Shown: positions 8,996 to 18,710 of the stretch, piece after piece
Layout: every line of letters starts with the position of its first letter
Numbering within the stretch: the stretch's first letter is position 1
Origin: Shewanella cutis
GTDB lineage: Bacteria > Pseudomonadota > Gammaproteobacteria > Enterobacterales > Shewanellaceae
Direction of reading: 5' to 3'
Length of the DNA: 64,000 nucleotides
Assembly: GCF_022410515.1 (NCBI RefSeq)
Contig: NZ_JACSDI010000004.1
Coordinates: forward strand, 124,001-188,000
Translations under genes and position numbers: made by a program
Notes under the pieces: generated by a model
Databases searched by the model: none
Seen by the model: only the letters and a program-made list of their open reading frames with translations
What the model was told of the DNA's origin: nothing

Positions 8996-10660
8996 TTATT
9001 TTGTCACTAACTCATCTTCCCAACGTACTTGAGCACCACGGATCCCATCGACACGTTCGCTAAAGGCTTTCTCGAGTACGTGGCGTTTGATCTTAAGCGT
9101 TGGCGTTAACACATCGTTTTCGATAGACCATGGCTCATTCACTACTACAATGGCATCAACATGTTCGTGGGATTCTAAATGTGGATTCACACTATCGAGT
9201 GTCGCTTTAAGGGATGTACGCACTTCTTCGCGGGCTTGTAAGTTGGCACCTTCAGAAAGTTGCACTAAAGCGACTGGATGCGGTAAGCCTGAGCCGATAA
9301 CGCAAATCAGCTCCACATGAGGATCTTGTGCAAGCTTGCGCTCAATTGGCACTGGCGCCACATATTTGCCCTTAGCGGTTTTAAAGTTATCTTTCACTCG
9401 GCCGGTAATAGTCACACAACCATCGGCATCGATAGCGCAGAGATCGCCGGTATGGAAGAAGCCATCAGCATCGAAGGCTGCTGCTGTCGCTTCAGGTTGC
9501 AGATAATAGGCGGTCATTAGACCTGGGCTCTTGATGAGCAGCTCACCATCCTCACCTTGGCGGATGTGGCAGTCCTGCACGGGTTTACCCACAGTGCCGA
9601 TTTTGCGCGCATCGAAGGGGTAGTTAATAATGGAGTAAGCACAGTTTTCTGTCATACCCCAGGCTTCACAAATATTCAGACCAATGCTGTGATACCAATG
9701 GATCAGTGACGGTGGAATCGGCGCTGAGCCAGAGCCGAGCAAACGGCAATGGTTGAGCCCTAACCCTTTGTGGATTTTGTGCTTCACCAGGCTACTAATG
9801 AGCGGGATCTTGAGTAACAGATTGAGCTTGCTGACACCAATTTTGTCGATAATGTTCTTTTGGAACAGGCTCCAGAGGCGTGGAACGGAGAAAAATACCG
9901 TCGGTTTAGCCCGTTGCACGTCGGCTACGAAGGAGTCCAAACTTTCAACGAATGCGACAGTACTGCCTGAATAAAAAGACGATCCTTCGATCGCGACTCG
10001 CTCGGTAATGTGGGCCAAAGGCAAATAAGATAACAATCTATCGTTACCATTAGTGCGTAGGTCGCGCACCACCGCTTGGCACGTCCAACCATAGCTGGCA
10101 AAAGTTTGAATCGCACCTTTAGGTTGGCCCGTTGAGCCCGAGGTATAAATCAGCGTCATTATCTGGTCGGGTTCGGGTAATGGCGCTTCAATCAGCGGGT
10201 TGCCCATATTGAGCAATTGTTCCCATTGATATTGGGCTGGCATGGTGTCGTAGGGCATCGCAAGGCGCAATAATTCGCCACCGACGCCAGCCTCTTGGTC
10301 AGCCCAATGATCGAGTTTACCGAGGAAAATCGCTTTCGCACCACTGTGTTGCAACACATAGCGAATGGTATCCGGATTCGCCGTCGGATAAATAGGAACG
10401 CTGATATAGCCGCCGTGCATCAGGGCGAGGTCGGTGATAAACCATTCGGCACAGTTTTTAGACAGAACGGCAATCTTATCGCCTGGCTCTAGGCCTAAAT
10501 GACGTAGTGCGCCGGCGAGTTGTTGGACTTTTTCTTGCACTTCATTCCACGTGAAATCAAGATATTGCCCCTTGATTGGTTGGCGCAAATAAATCTCATC
10601 CCCACGCGTATTCGCCCAGTGCGCCAGCATTTCAATTGGCGTCTTAATCGCTTTATCCAT
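8996..10660 (-). CDS. AMP-forming long-chain acyl-CoA synthetase
   Basis: 554-residue adenylate-forming ligase that activates a fatty acid to acyl-AMP and then acyl-CoA. The AMP-binding P-loop is IYTSGSTGQPKGA; the following core has YLPLAHITERV, WGMTEN, and HTGDLCAIDADGC with ITGRVKDNFKTAKGKYVAP as the hinge and lysine motif. It belongs to the bacterial long-chain FadD15-like type rather than E. coli FadD. The frame extends 13 codons further, but the ATG at 10660 (MDKAIKTP) has CAGGGAA upstream and is the better start. It stands alone, with its own terminator. Confidence 0.9.
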   Translation of the reverse strand: MDKAIKTPIEMLAHWANTRGDEIYLRQPIKGQYLDFTWNEVQEKVQQLAGALRHLGLEPGDKIAVLSKNCAEWFITDLALMHGGYISVPIYPTANPDTIRYVLQHSGAKAIFLGKLDHWADQEAGVGGELLRLAMPYDTMPAQYQWEQLLNMGNPLIEAPLPEPDQIMTLIYTSGSTGQPKGAIQTFASYGWTCQAVVRDLRTNGNDRLLSYLPLAHITERVAIEGSSFYSGSTVAFVESLDSFVADVQRAKPTVFFSVPRLWSLFQKNIIDKIGVSKLNLLLKIPLISSLVKHKIHKGLGLNHCRLLGSGSAPIPPSLIHWYHSIGLNICEAWGMTENCAYSIINYPFDARKIGTVGKPVQDCHIRQGEDGELLIKSPGLMTAYYLQPEATAAAFDADGFFHTGDLCAIDADGCVTITGRVKDNFKTAKGKYVAPVPIERKLAQDPHVELICVIGSGLPHPVALVQLSEGANLQAREEVRTSLKATLDSVNPHLESHEHVDAIVVVNEPWSIENDVLTPTLKIKRHVLEKAFSERVDGIRGAQVRWEDELVTK

Positions 10661-10839
10661 AGGCAATTCCCTGTTCTTTATTGTTATTTTGAACCCCAAC
10701 TTAGGTGCTCAGTATGGCGAGTTTTGTGATGCGGCGCAAATAGTTTGCAAGATTGTAAAATTGCTAAATCTACAAAATAGCCTAATGACCGAATATGAAA
10801 TCAAAATGAACTTAATAACAGGTCAGATCAGAGCTTTTA

Positions 10840-11102
10840 TACCAATCACATTAAATATCTAATCAGTTCAGAGCCTCACAGGCATCTCAATCCAAGGCGC
10901 ATTGACGAAGAAATGGTTATTCCCTTTTAAGTCAATGTAACACGGGAGTGAGATGCCTGTGAGGCTCCCGAAGGGCGGGGTTGAACGGGCTTTATACTGC
11001 GTTTAAGGCTTTCGACAGAGCACCACTATGCCTTCAAGCCTTCGCCTTGTCTAAAGCCCGTTTAACTCCCGCTGAATGAACAGATATTTAATACGATTGG
11101 TA
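10840..11102. mobile_element. MITE-like element, copy 2 (263 bp)
   Basis: Same 263-bp element as copy 1, same orientation, flanked by TTA at 10837-10839 and TTA at 11103-11105. Internal stem 1 pairs GAGCCTCACAGGCATCTCA (10871-10889) perfectly with 10949-10967. Internal stem 2 pairs 10980-10994 with 11052-11066 with one mismatch. It lies between the ligase gene's upstream region and the ridA terminator and encodes nothing convincing. Confidence 0.88.
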
Positions 11103-11121
11103 TTACTGCGCATTGGCGCAA

Positions 11122-11145
11122 TAAAAAAGGCGCCTAAGCGCCTTT
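11122..11145 (-). terminator. terminator of the gmk-rpoZ-spoT-ridA operon
   Basis: AGGCGC and GCGCCT pair in a short GC-rich hairpin; on the - strand a run of six T residues follows (A at 11123-11128). It lies 15 bp beyond the ridA stop codon. Confidence 0.82.
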
Positions 11146-11160
11146 CATATCAGTTGAAGC

Positions 11161-11544
11161 TTACAGCTCCATCACGCCGTCCATTTCGACTTGCGCATCT
11201 TTGGGTAACTGCTTCACACCGATAGCAGCACGTGCTGGATAAGGCTGGCTGAAGTAGCGGCTCATGATTTCATTCACTTTGGCGAAGTGGCTTAAATCGG
11301 TGAGGAAGATATTGAGCTTCACGATATCGTTGATCGTGCCGCCAGCCGCTGTACAAACAGCGGTTAAGTTTTCAAATACTTGCACGACTTGCGCTTCAAA
11401 ATCATCGCTCACGATTTGCATAGTGCTTGGCACTAGCGGAATTTGGCCAGATAAATACACAGTGTTGCCCACTTTTACCGCTTGTGAATAAGTGCCAATT
11501 GCCGCAGGAGCGTTTTCAGTCGCGATAATGATTTTTTCTGCCAT
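11161..11544 (-). CDS. ridA: RidA/YjgF enamine/imine deaminase
   Basis: 127-residue RidA family protein, which hydrolyses reactive enamine/imine intermediates such as 2-aminoacrylate. Family landmarks are [26 protein letters not shown] near the N terminus, the substrate-contact Arg in [20 protein letters not shown], and C-terminal E. Length is normal. It is the last gene of the gmk-rpoZ-spoT operon, 24 bp downstream of spoT, and is followed by a terminator. This position is conserved in relatives (E. coli has other genes here, while Shewanella and Vibrio keep a RidA gene, from memory). Confidence 0.92.
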   Translation of the reverse strand: MAEKIIIATENAPAAIGTYSQAVKVGNTVYLSGQIPLVPSTMQIVSDDFEAQVVQVFENLTAVCTAAGGTINDIVKLNIFLTDLSHFAKVNEIMSRYFSQPYPARAAIGVKQLPKDAQVEMDGVMEL

Positions 11545-11568
11545 GACGTTCTCTCTAAAATAAGTGGA

Positions 11569-13671
11569 TTAACGATTACGAGATGTGCGTAGCACCTCGG
11601 GCAGTACCCGGATACGGCGCATCACGTTAGCTAAATGGATCCTGTCTTTCACCGAAATCCGCAGGTTAATCAGATACACTCGACCATCGCGCTCTTCGGT
11701 GCTGAGGTTGTGAATATTTGAGCCTTCGGCGGCGATAATCGAGGTGATCTTGGCCAGCGCGCCTTGGTGGTTAACAATTTCCACCCGCAGATTGGCTTGA
11801 TACTCAACACCTTCGACATTGTCCCACTGGACGGGAATATATTTATCAGGCTCGCCTTGATAGCCACGAATGTTGGCGCAGTTTTCCATATGTACCACCA
11901 AGCCTTTGCCTTGGCTCACGTGGGCAATCACCGCATCACCAGGGATCGGGCGGCAGCAGTTAGCGAAGGTCACTAACATGCCTTCGGCGCCACGGATTGG
12001 CATTTGGTGGGAATCGCGATTTTCTTGATTCTCAAGATTATCGCCAATTAAACGTTGGGCGATAACGATACTCATGGCATTGCCAAGGCCGATATCGGCG
12101 AGTAAGGCGTTTAAATTGGCGTGCTTAGTATCGCGCACCACCTTTTCAATCTGTTCCGCTGGAATACTATCGAGCTTAGTCTTGCCGAGTGCATGGTTGA
12201 GCAGGCGGCGACCGAGTGCAATCGCATCATCACCCTTAAGGCTTTTCAGCACTTGGCGGATTTTAGCGCGGGCCTTACCTGTTACCACAAAGTTCAGCCA
12301 AGCAGCGTTCGGGCGCGCGCCTTTGGCGGTAATGATCTCAACGGTTTGGCCGGAGATTAATGGCTGGCTTAACGGATAAGCTTGGCGGTTAACGCGGGCA
12401 CCAACGCAAGTGTTACCCACATCGGTGTGGACTTCATAGGCAAAGTCGACGGCGGTGGCGTTAACCGGTAATTCTAAAATGCGGCCTTCGGGAGTGAACA
12501 CGTAAATCTCTTCGGGGAAGAGTTCGGTTTTAACGTTTTCTACGAATTCGAAGGAGGTGCTGGCGCTCTGTTGCAGTTCCAGCAAGCTTTGCATCCACTT
12601 ACGGGCACGCACTTGTGTTGTCGTGCCTTGGCCATCGGCACCACCTTTGTAGGCCCAATGGGCTGCAACCCCTTTGTCGGCCATTTGATCCATATCTTCG
12701 GTCCGAATTTGGATCTCGACGGGCACACCGTGGGGGCCGAATAACGAGGTATGGAGCGACTGATAACCGTTGGCTTTGGGGATTGCAATATAGTCTTTAA
12801 AGCGACCGGGGCGCGGCTTATACAGACCATGCATTGCACCGAGCACGCGGTAACACGTATCGATGGAGTCGACAATCACGCGGAAGGCATAGATATCCAT
12901 GACTTCTTGAAATTGCAGCTCTTTACTCTGCATCTTGTTATAGATGGAGTAGAGATTTTTCTCACGGCCTTTGACTTTGCCTTTAATGCCCGCATCGTTT
13001 AGGCGGGTTAACACTGCAGCCTCAATACCTTGAATGAGTTCTTTACGGTTGCCGCGGGCGGCTTTCACCACTTCCTTTAATACCCGATAACGCATGGGAT
13101 AATAGGCTTGAAACCCCAAATCCTCTAACTCAGTCTTGATATTGTGAATACCAAGTCGGTTGGCAATCGGCGCGTAAATCTCTAAGGTTTCACGGGCAAT
13201 ACGACGGCGTTTGTCAGGACGCAAGGCGCCTAAGGTGCGCATGTTGTGGGTGCGGTCGGCAAGCTTGATGAGAATAACGCGGATATCCTGCGTCATCGCC
13301 ATCATCATTTTGCGAAAGTTTTCCGCTTGGGCTTCTTTCTTATCGCGAAATTTCAGCTTGTCGAGCTTAGACACCCCTTCAACCAATTCAGCCACCGATT
13401 CACCAAATCGCTCGGCCAAATCCTCTTTGGTGACATAGGTATCTTCGATGGTGTCATGCAGCAATGCCGCCATCAGCGTCTCATGGTCGAGACGCATTTC
13501 GGCGAGGATGCGGGCAACCGCAACCGGATGGGTAATATAAGGTTCGCCGCTAGTGCGCATTTGCCCTTCATGGGCATCACGCGCAACTTGGTAAGCCTGC
13601 TTGAGCAATTCTACCTGTTCAGGTTCTAAGTAACCGGAAGCAGACTCCTTTAGACCTTCAAACAGATACAA
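11569..13671 (-). CDS. spoT: bifunctional (p)ppGpp synthetase/hydrolase SpoT
   Basis: 700-residue Rel/Spo protein controlling the stringent response. The hydrolase HD domain contains H72-D73 and the E76-D77 pair in LLHDTIED. The synthetase domain follows (VYAFRVIVD-like IYAFRVIVDSIDTCY, then FKDYIAIPKANGYQSLHT). A TGS domain begins near residue 388 (EEIYVFTPEGRILELPVNA) and an ACT domain fills the last 75 residues. An intact HD motif and a length near 700 point to SpoT rather than RelA. It lies 43 bp after rpoZ in the usual gmk-rpoZ-spoT order. Confidence 0.96.
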   Translation of the reverse strand: MYLFEGLKESASGYLEPEQVELLKQAYQVARDAHEGQMRTSGEPYITHPVAVARILAEMRLDHETLMAALLHDTIEDTYVTKEDLAERFGESVAELVEGVSKLDKLKFRDKKEAQAENFRKMMMAMTQDIRVILIKLADRTHNMRTLGALRPDKRRRIARETLEIYAPIANRLGIHNIKTELEDLGFQAYYPMRYRVLKEVVKAARGNRKELIQGIEAAVLTRLNDAGIKGKVKGREKNLYSIYNKMQSKELQFQEVMDIYAFRVIVDSIDTCYRVLGAMHGLYKPRPGRFKDYIAIPKANGYQSLHTSLFGPHGVPVEIQIRTEDMDQMADKGVAAHWAYKGGADGQGTTTQVRARKWMQSLLELQQSASTSFEFVENVKTELFPEEIYVFTPEGRILELPVNATAVDFAYEVHTDVGNTCVGARVNRQAYPLSQPLISGQTVEIITAKGARPNAAWLNFVVTGKARAKIRQVLKSLKGDDAIALGRRLLNHALGKTKLDSIPAEQIEKVVRDTKHANLNALLADIGLGNAMSIVIAQRLIGDNLENQENRDSHQMPIRGAEGMLVTFANCCRPIPGDAVIAHVSQGKGLVVHMENCANIRGYQGEPDKYIPVQWDNVEGVEYQANLRVEIVNHQGALAKITSIIAAEGSNIHNLSTEERDGRVYLINLRISVKDRIHLANVMRRIRVLPEVLRTSRNR

Positions 13672-13714
13672 GTGGCAGCTCTCCTTTACCCAAACAGGTG
13701 TGACTCAATCAAAC

Positions 13715-13993
13715 TTATAGTGAACGGCCTTCAGCGATAGCTGCAACAGCTGCGATTTCAGCAGCTTCACGCTCACGCACGGTTTGACGCTCATCAGCAT
13801 CTAAAGTGTGAGCATTCACTAAACCTAGTTCGATTTCACGCAGGGCGATAACCGTTGGTTTGTCGTTCATCTCTTCAACCATAGGGTCTTTACCCTGCAC
13901 GGCGATTTGGCGAGCACGACGCGCCGCAACCAGGATCATATCAAAACGGTTGCCGATTTGTTCTACGGCGTCTTCTACAGTTACGCGAGCCAT
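13715..13993 (-). CDS. rpoZ: RNA polymerase omega subunit
   Basis: 92-residue omega subunit, which binds the beta-prime C-terminal tail and helps assemble RNA polymerase. The sequence starts [29 protein letters not shown], the standard family start; the frame extends 38 codons upstream but those residues are unlike omega and would overlap gmk. Length matches E. coli RpoZ. The C-terminal Ala/Glu-rich tail is normal. It lies between gmk and spoT, part of one operon. Confidence 0.96.
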   Translation of the reverse strand: MARVTVEDAVEQIGNRFDMILVAARRARQIAVQGKDPMVEEMNDKPTVIALREIELGLVNAHTLDADERQTVREREAAEIAAVAAIAEGRSL

Positions 13994-14051
13994 GTGTTGA
14001 AACTCCAGTTTATCTAGGGAAAAAATGACGCAAAATTGTACACTATGGCAG

Positions 14052-14675
14052 TTAGCCTGCCAACAGATCGTTAAGCATATCATTTTGCGCGTGGATCTGA
14101 CTAGCACCCGTTAAGCGTTGGCTGCGAATGATCGCCCGCAGATCCGCCAGTGCTGTGTCAAAATCGTCATTAACGATAATAAAATCATATTCTTTATAGT
14201 GCGACATTTCAGAAACCGCCTGTGCCATACGGCTGGCGATTACATCTTGGCTGTCTTGGCCGCGGCCAGTAAGGCGACGTTCTAGCTCATCCCGTGAGGG
14301 GGGGAGAATAAATACGCCCACTGCATCTGACATCACCGCTTTCACTTGCTGTGCACCTTGCCAGTCGATATCGAGAAATACATCGATACCTTGGGTTAAC
14401 GTGTGCTCAATTACATGGCGCGATGTGCCATAGTAATTGCCAAACACTTCGGCCCACTCAAAAAAGGCATTCTGCTCGATCAGTGCTTTAAATTCTTCAA
14501 CATTCACAAAATGGTAGTGTTGACCATCAACTTCACCAGGGCGAGGCGCGCGGGTGGTGTGCGACACTGAAACCTGCATATCGGCAGGTTTGTCTTTTAA
14601 CAATGCCGAAATCAGCGAGGATTTACCCGCACCACTTGGCGCTGACACAATAAATAAATTTCCGCGTGCGGTCAT
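14052..14675 (-). CDS. gmk: guanylate kinase
   Basis: 207-residue guanylate kinase, converting GMP and ATP to GDP and ADP. The P-loop is [10 protein letters not shown] (residues 11-20); the GMP-binding region has [19 protein letters not shown]; the lid has [17 protein letters not shown]. It is the first gene of the gmk-rpoZ-spoT-ridA operon, linking guanine nucleotide supply to (p)ppGpp metabolism. Confidence 0.96.
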   Translation of the reverse strand: MTARGNLFIVSAPSGAGKSSLISALLKDKPADMQVSVSHTTRAPRPGEVDGQHYHFVNVEEFKALIEQNAFFEWAEVFGNYYGTSRHVIEHTLTQGIDVFLDIDWQGAQQVKAVMSDAVGVFILPPSRDELERRLTGRGQDSQDVIASRMAQAVSEMSHYKEYDFIIVNDDFDTALADLRAIIRSQRLTGASQIHAQNDMLNDLLAG

Positions 14676-14979
14676 GAGCTAAATATCCAGTTGGTTAACA
14701 CAAGAAGGGCCAAGAAAGCAGAGTATTATACAGATTTTGACCTTAAAAAGGCTAGCTACCAATGGCACTCAATTGGTGGTTTTGTGGTCGACACGAATTC
14801 CCTTGGACGATTTTAGCGGTTAAGTGCTAGCTCGAGCTTGCTTGTTTAAAATATCTACACATCAGCATCGGCGCTAATCGAGGATTTAAGCCTAATTTAG
14901 TTTTAGCCTATTAGTATCAGCATTTTTATATGTCTAGCGCCATATTGCACTGACAATTGCAGCTAAATTCGTTACGCTC
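14676..14979. other. 304-bp gene-free spacer between divergent gmk and the membrane protein gene
   Basis: This spacer should hold the promoters of gmk (leftward) and of the unknown membrane protein (rightward). I see no repeat, strong hairpin or confident -35/-10 pair in it, and no short gene with a plausible ribosome binding site. Confidence 0.5.
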
Positions 14980-16524
14980 ATGCCTATACGGCATTTAAGG
15001 TCGTGTGCGCTTGGATTATTTCACTATAAAGGAAGGGTCGTGCTGTTAAAATCTCTTTTCTGCCTTCACGGGCGTGATTCCCGCCCCCGCTTTGTTGCTA
15101 TCAGTGTTGGTGTCTATTTAGGCATTTCATTGGCTGTCGCCGCATTTGGGGCGAATTTTTTAATGTATCTTTTAGCGCTAGTGGGCCTACCTTTGCTTAG
15201 CTTAACTGCGCTGCGTCGTTTAACCGATGCGGCTAAGCCTAAGGCCTTAGTGGTGGTGCTTATTCTGCCACTTATTGTGTTATTAGCGCTGCATATCGTG
15301 GCTGCACCGCCAGTATTGGCAATGTTAGGGTTAGTGTTGGGTGCTGGCGCAACGTTTTGGGGCGCTCGTTTTAGTTCGCCAACCTTAGTTGATTACCGTT
15401 TCGGATATTATGGTCCGGCATTCGATACGCCAACCTCGCAGGCGATCCCTCGCCGCCGAGTTGAGCCTGTGATCACGCCAAAGGCAGCGCCGAATGTGTC
15501 AGTGGATGTTCCTGTTACTGCTCCGGTAGTGGCAGATACCCACGCAGAGCCAACCATTGCACCATCGGTGACGGCTCCAGAGCTTGAAGCGCTAAGGCAA
15601 GATGAGCTGCGTTTTGATGCCTTAACTAAAATGACTGCCAATCCAGCGGATTTTGTGGTGCCTGATGCTGTAATTGAGGGGCATGCCGATTTTCATCCCG
15701 TCAAGCAGAGCCGAGTAGAGCAAGCCCCAATCGACATCGCCGATGTAGATCGAGTGCAGGTCAATTTACCGGACGAAGATGTTAAACGAGCGCCGCTTGA
15801 TGCTGAGCAACGTGATGAGCCGGTGTGGCGCTTTGATCCCGATGACGATGGTGAGGTATTTAATGATACCGAGCATGCTGAAGAAGTACGTCGTCGCCGC
15901 GCCGAGGCAAAAGAATCCGGTTCTATGACTGAATTGTTTAGGGGCGTTGCGGAGTTTTTCGCCCCTTATCGTCGTTATATTAAGTTGCCTACATTACCTA
16001 AGCTGGAACGCCGTTACTGGTTACCCGTTGGCGGCGGTGTGGGTGCGGTATTGTTAGTGCTGTTAGTGCTGTTAGTGTGGGGATTATGGCCAAGTTCTGA
16101 TGAGTCGCAGGTAGACGAATCAGTTGTGCCAGCAGTGCCTTCAGCACCTATTGCAGCAAGCGATCGTGTGACCTTAGAGCTGCCCGATGGTTTTTCGGTG
16201 GCGTTAGAGCAAGATGTGCTAATTATTCGTTGGTTGGGTGAACGCGACAAGCCGCAAAACCTGTGGTCTATTGCCACTGCAAAGGGCGATAAGAGTTGTA
16301 GTGCTCTAGTGTTTAATAATGGCACTGAGTATCGCACTATCACAGTGGATTTGCTTGCAGACTCTGCAACTGAGGCGCGTTTCACGCCGCTTGATACCGC
16401 TAATATTATTACCGATTTAGCCCGCCGTGGCAGCATTGGTTTGTGTGGCTACAAGTTCAGTTTAAAGGGCAGCCAAGCGGTTTTAGAGCCAAATCGTGCC
16501 TTTGGAACTTATTTAGCCCGTTAA
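14980..16524 (+). CDS. unknown inner-membrane protein with acidic central domain
   Basis: About 514 residues. The start region LFCLHGRDSRPRF resembles the beginning of DUF805-type membrane proteins. Three to four hydrophobic segments lie within residues 35-135. A long charged, Ala/Pro/Asp-rich section (about 150-330) follows, then one membrane helix (GAVLLVLLVLLVWGLW near 350-370) and a C-terminal, probably periplasmic, domain of about 135 residues with paired Cys. The start is uncertain: a GTG at 15040 follows AAAGGAAGGG. I do not recognise a function. It appears monocistronic with a terminator. Confidence 0.65.
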   Translation: MPIRHLRSCALGLFHYKGRVVLLKSLFCLHGRDSRPRFVAISVGVYLGISLAVAAFGANFLMYLLALVGLPLLSLTALRRLTDAAKPKALVVVLILPLIVLLALHIVAAPPVLAMLGLVLGAGATFWGARFSSPTLVDYRFGYYGPAFDTPTSQAIPRRRVEPVITPKAAPNVSVDVPVTAPVVADTHAEPTIAPSVTAPELEALRQDELRFDALTKMTANPADFVVPDAVIEGHADFHPVKQSRVEQAPIDIADVDRVQVNLPDEDVKRAPLDAEQRDEPVWRFDPDDDGEVFNDTEHAEEVRRRRAEAKESGSMTELFRGVAEFFAPYRRYIKLPTLPKLERRYWLPVGGGVGAVLLVLLVLLVWGLWPSSDESQVDESVVPAVPSAPIAASDRVTLELPDGFSVALEQDVLIIRWLGERDKPQNLWSIATAKGDKSCSALVFNNGTEYRTITVDLLADSATEARFTPLDTANIITDLARRGSIGLCGYKFSLKGSQAVLEPNRAFGTYLAR

Positions 16525-16559
16525 ATAGATAAAAATAAGCTTAAATGCTAGTCAGGATT

Positions 16560-16592
16560 AGAGGGGTAGATTACACTTTTGCTCCTCTTTTT
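16560..16592 (+). terminator. terminator after the unknown membrane protein gene
   Basis: AGAGGGG (16560-16566) pairs with CTCCTCT (16582-16588) with one mismatch, and a run of T follows to 16592. It lies 36 bp beyond the stop codon. Confidence 0.65.
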
Positions 16593-16681
16593 CTCCAATC
16601 TTGTGTTACATGCGCTCGCATAGCCGATGACGGCGAGGTTCGGGAAAATATCTTTAATACGAACTGAAAACTCAATCCCAC

Positions 16682-17563
16682 ATGAATACAGATTTGACCT
16701 TAGTCATTATGGCGGCGGGCCTTGGTAGTCGTTTTGGCGGCGATAAGCAGTTAGCCTCCCTTGGGCCTGCTGGCGAACCCATGTTGGTGTTATCTATTTT
16801 ATCGGCTATTCGCAGTGGATTTCAGCGCGCCGTATTAGTGATCCGCCCTGAGCTTGAGGCGGAGCTCTCCGGGATATTGACGCAGTTTTTACCCGCAAAC
16901 TTTGAATATCACTTTTGTTACCAGTCATTAAGTGATTTACCACAAGACGCAATGCTTGCTGATTTTAGCCATCGTTTAAAGCCTTGGGGGACAGCACATG
17001 CGCTCTGGTGTGCCCGCGATTGGGTAACAGGGCCAATGGCAGTGATCAATGCCGATGACTTTTACGGTGACAGCGCCTTTGCCTCACTCGCGAAGGGATT
17101 AACCGCCAGACCTAACGATTGGATGATGGTGGCTTATCCTATCGAGCTGACGTTATCTGAGCATGGCGGAGTAAATCGTGGCTTATGCCAAGTTGAGCAT
17201 GGGCAGTTACGCTCGGTCGCCGAGTGGTTAAATATTCAAGCGCAAGATGATGGTTTTGTTGGCGAAGGTCCAAATGGATTGGCAAAGCTTCCTCCACAGT
17301 CGCTGGTGTCTATGACCTGTTGGGGCTTTTCGCCAAGCATATTTGATGTTATTAAACAGCAATTAACCGCATTTATTGAACAACAGGGCCAATTGCCGAA
17401 ATCGGAGTGCTATTTGCCTGCTGTGGTTCAGGCGGCAATTGAGCAAGGAGTACCCGTCTATGTTGATGTGGGCAGCGAACCTTGGCTCGGTGTGACCTAT
17501 CCGCAGGATTCTGTCTGGGTAAAGCAAAAATTAATGGAGTTATTGGGTGATAAAACTCATTAG
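16682..17563 (+). CDS. sugar-1-phosphate nucleotidyltransferase-like protein
   Basis: 293-residue protein of the nucleotidyltransferase fold. The nucleotide-binding signature is AAGLGSRFGGDKQL at residues 11-24; a second acidic motif is VINADDFYGD near 120, expected to bind metal and sugar phosphate. Its stop lies 17 bp inside the start of the next gene, an anomeric sugar kinase, so the two are coupled. The pair is like the kinase plus uridylyltransferase sets of amino-sugar salvage (AmgK/MurU or NahK/GlmU-like). The nucleotide and sugar specificity cannot be read from sequence. Confidence 0.75.
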   Translation: MNTDLTLVIMAAGLGSRFGGDKQLASLGPAGEPMLVLSILSAIRSGFQRAVLVIRPELEAELSGILTQFLPANFEYHFCYQSLSDLPQDAMLADFSHRLKPWGTAHALWCARDWVTGPMAVINADDFYGDSAFASLAKGLTARPNDWMMVAYPIELTLSEHGGVNRGLCQVEHGQLRSVAEWLNIQAQDDGFVGEGPNGLAKLPPQSLVSMTCWGFSPSIFDVIKQQLTAFIEQQGQLPKSECYLPAVVQAAIEQGVPVYVDVGSEPWLGVTYPQDSVWVKQKLMELLGDKTH

Positions 17564-18611
17564 GCAGTCAGTGTTGCCTCATTTTGGAATTGAAGCCGAC
17601 GAGGCAAAAATCTCAGCGTTAGGGAATGGTCATATTAACGACACCTTATTAGTGCGTTGGCCTACGGGCGAGCTCGTTTTACAACGCATTAATACTCAAG
17701 TGTTTAAGACGCCGCAGGCGCTGGTGAGTAATGCCGATAAAATTAGCCATCATTTATGCGCCAAGGCATTGCAGCAGCAATATGGTCTGCAAGTGGTCAG
17801 CCCTTGTCTTACCCAAGAGGGTGAACTTGCCATCGACTTAGGTGAGCAGGGATTTTGGCGTGCGATCAGTTATTTACCCCATAGTTTAAGTATCGAAGTG
17901 GTGAAGTCCGAAGCGCAAGCTGAAATGGCCGCCAAGGCCTTTGGTCACTTTGCCTGTGCATTAAGTGATTTTGACGCCACTGAGCTTGAAGATGTGATCC
18001 CGCAGTTTCATCACTTGCCAGGGCGGATGGAAATGCTGCGCCAAGCGGTGCAGCAGGATAAAGCCAAGCGCTTAGAGTCGTGCCGTCAATGGGTTGATTA
18101 TGCGCTGTCGCAGCAGAGTTTATTGGATGAACTGGCCGAAATCTCGCCGCAGTTACCGCTGCGGATCTGCCATAACGACACTAAAATCAACAATATGCTG
18201 TTTGATAAGCGTGATATGTCGAGCATGGCGATTATCGATTTAGACACCTGCATGAAGGGTCATCTGATGTATGACTTTGGCGATATGGTGCGTACCTTCT
18301 GTTCGCCCGAGGAGGAAGATTCTACCGCCCTTGAAAATGTTAAAGTGCGCCAGTCGATCTTTGCCGCCATTTGCCGTGGCTATTTAAGTGAGCTCTCCGA
18401 GGTATTAACTGAGGTCGAAAAACGCAGTCTTTGGCTTGGGGCGCGAGTCATTTGCTTGATGATTGGTGTGCGTTTTTTAACGGATTATCTGAATGGTGAC
18501 GTGTATTTCCATGTGCACCGTGAGGGCCACAATCTGGATAGGGCTGCGAATCAATTTACCTTGTATCAAAGCCTGTTAGATCAAGAAGCCGAGTTAAAGG
18601 CTTGCTTCTAG
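17547..18611 (+). CDS. NahK-like aminoglycoside-phosphotransferase-fold sugar kinase
   Basis: 354-residue kinase with the APH fold. The catalytic loop is CHNDTKINN (H209, D211, N216) and the metal-binding segment is IDLDTCMKGHLMYDFGD (D231, D233). The HNDTKxNN form and the following DLDT match N-acetylhexosamine 1-kinases as I recall them better than true antibiotic kinases, so antibiotic resistance is unlikely. It overlaps the nucleotidyltransferase gene by 17 bp and is followed by a terminator. Likely role: anomeric phosphorylation of a hexose or N-acetylhexosamine feeding nucleotide-sugar formation. Confidence 0.78.
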   Translation: MIKLIRQSVLPHFGIEADEAKISALGNGHINDTLLVRWPTGELVLQRINTQVFKTPQALVSNADKISHHLCAKALQQQYGLQVVSPCLTQEGELAIDLGEQGFWRAISYLPHSLSIEVVKSEAQAEMAAKAFGHFACALSDFDATELEDVIPQFHHLPGRMEMLRQAVQQDKAKRLESCRQWVDYALSQQSLLDELAEISPQLPLRICHNDTKINNMLFDKRDMSSMAIIDLDTCMKGHLMYDFGDMVRTFCSPEEEDSTALENVKVRQSIFAAICRGYLSELSEVLTEVEKRSLWLGARVICLMIGVRFLTDYLNGDVYFHVHREGHNLDRAANQFTLYQSLLDQEAELKACF

Positions 18612-18620
18612 CCCTAATCA

Positions 18621-18650
18621 AACGCCCCAAACGGGGCGTTTTGTTTTTTG
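18621..18650 (+). terminator. intrinsic terminator after the sugar kinase gene
   Basis: AACGCCCC and GGGGCGTT form an 8-bp stem with a 4-nt loop (18621-18640), followed by TTGTTTTTT. A textbook terminator 10 bp after the kinase stop. It also separates the MFS gene from the kinase transcript, in part. Confidence 0.9.
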
Positions 18651-18710
18651 CTTATATACGACATAATTGCACCATTAAAAACCCTCAGTCTCATATGGAT
18701 TTGGCTTGGA

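Noticed and set aside
17547..18611. Aminoglycoside resistance kinase
   Set aside because: The fold is shared, but the HNDTKxNN motif and the coupled nucleotidyltransferase fit a sugar kinase.
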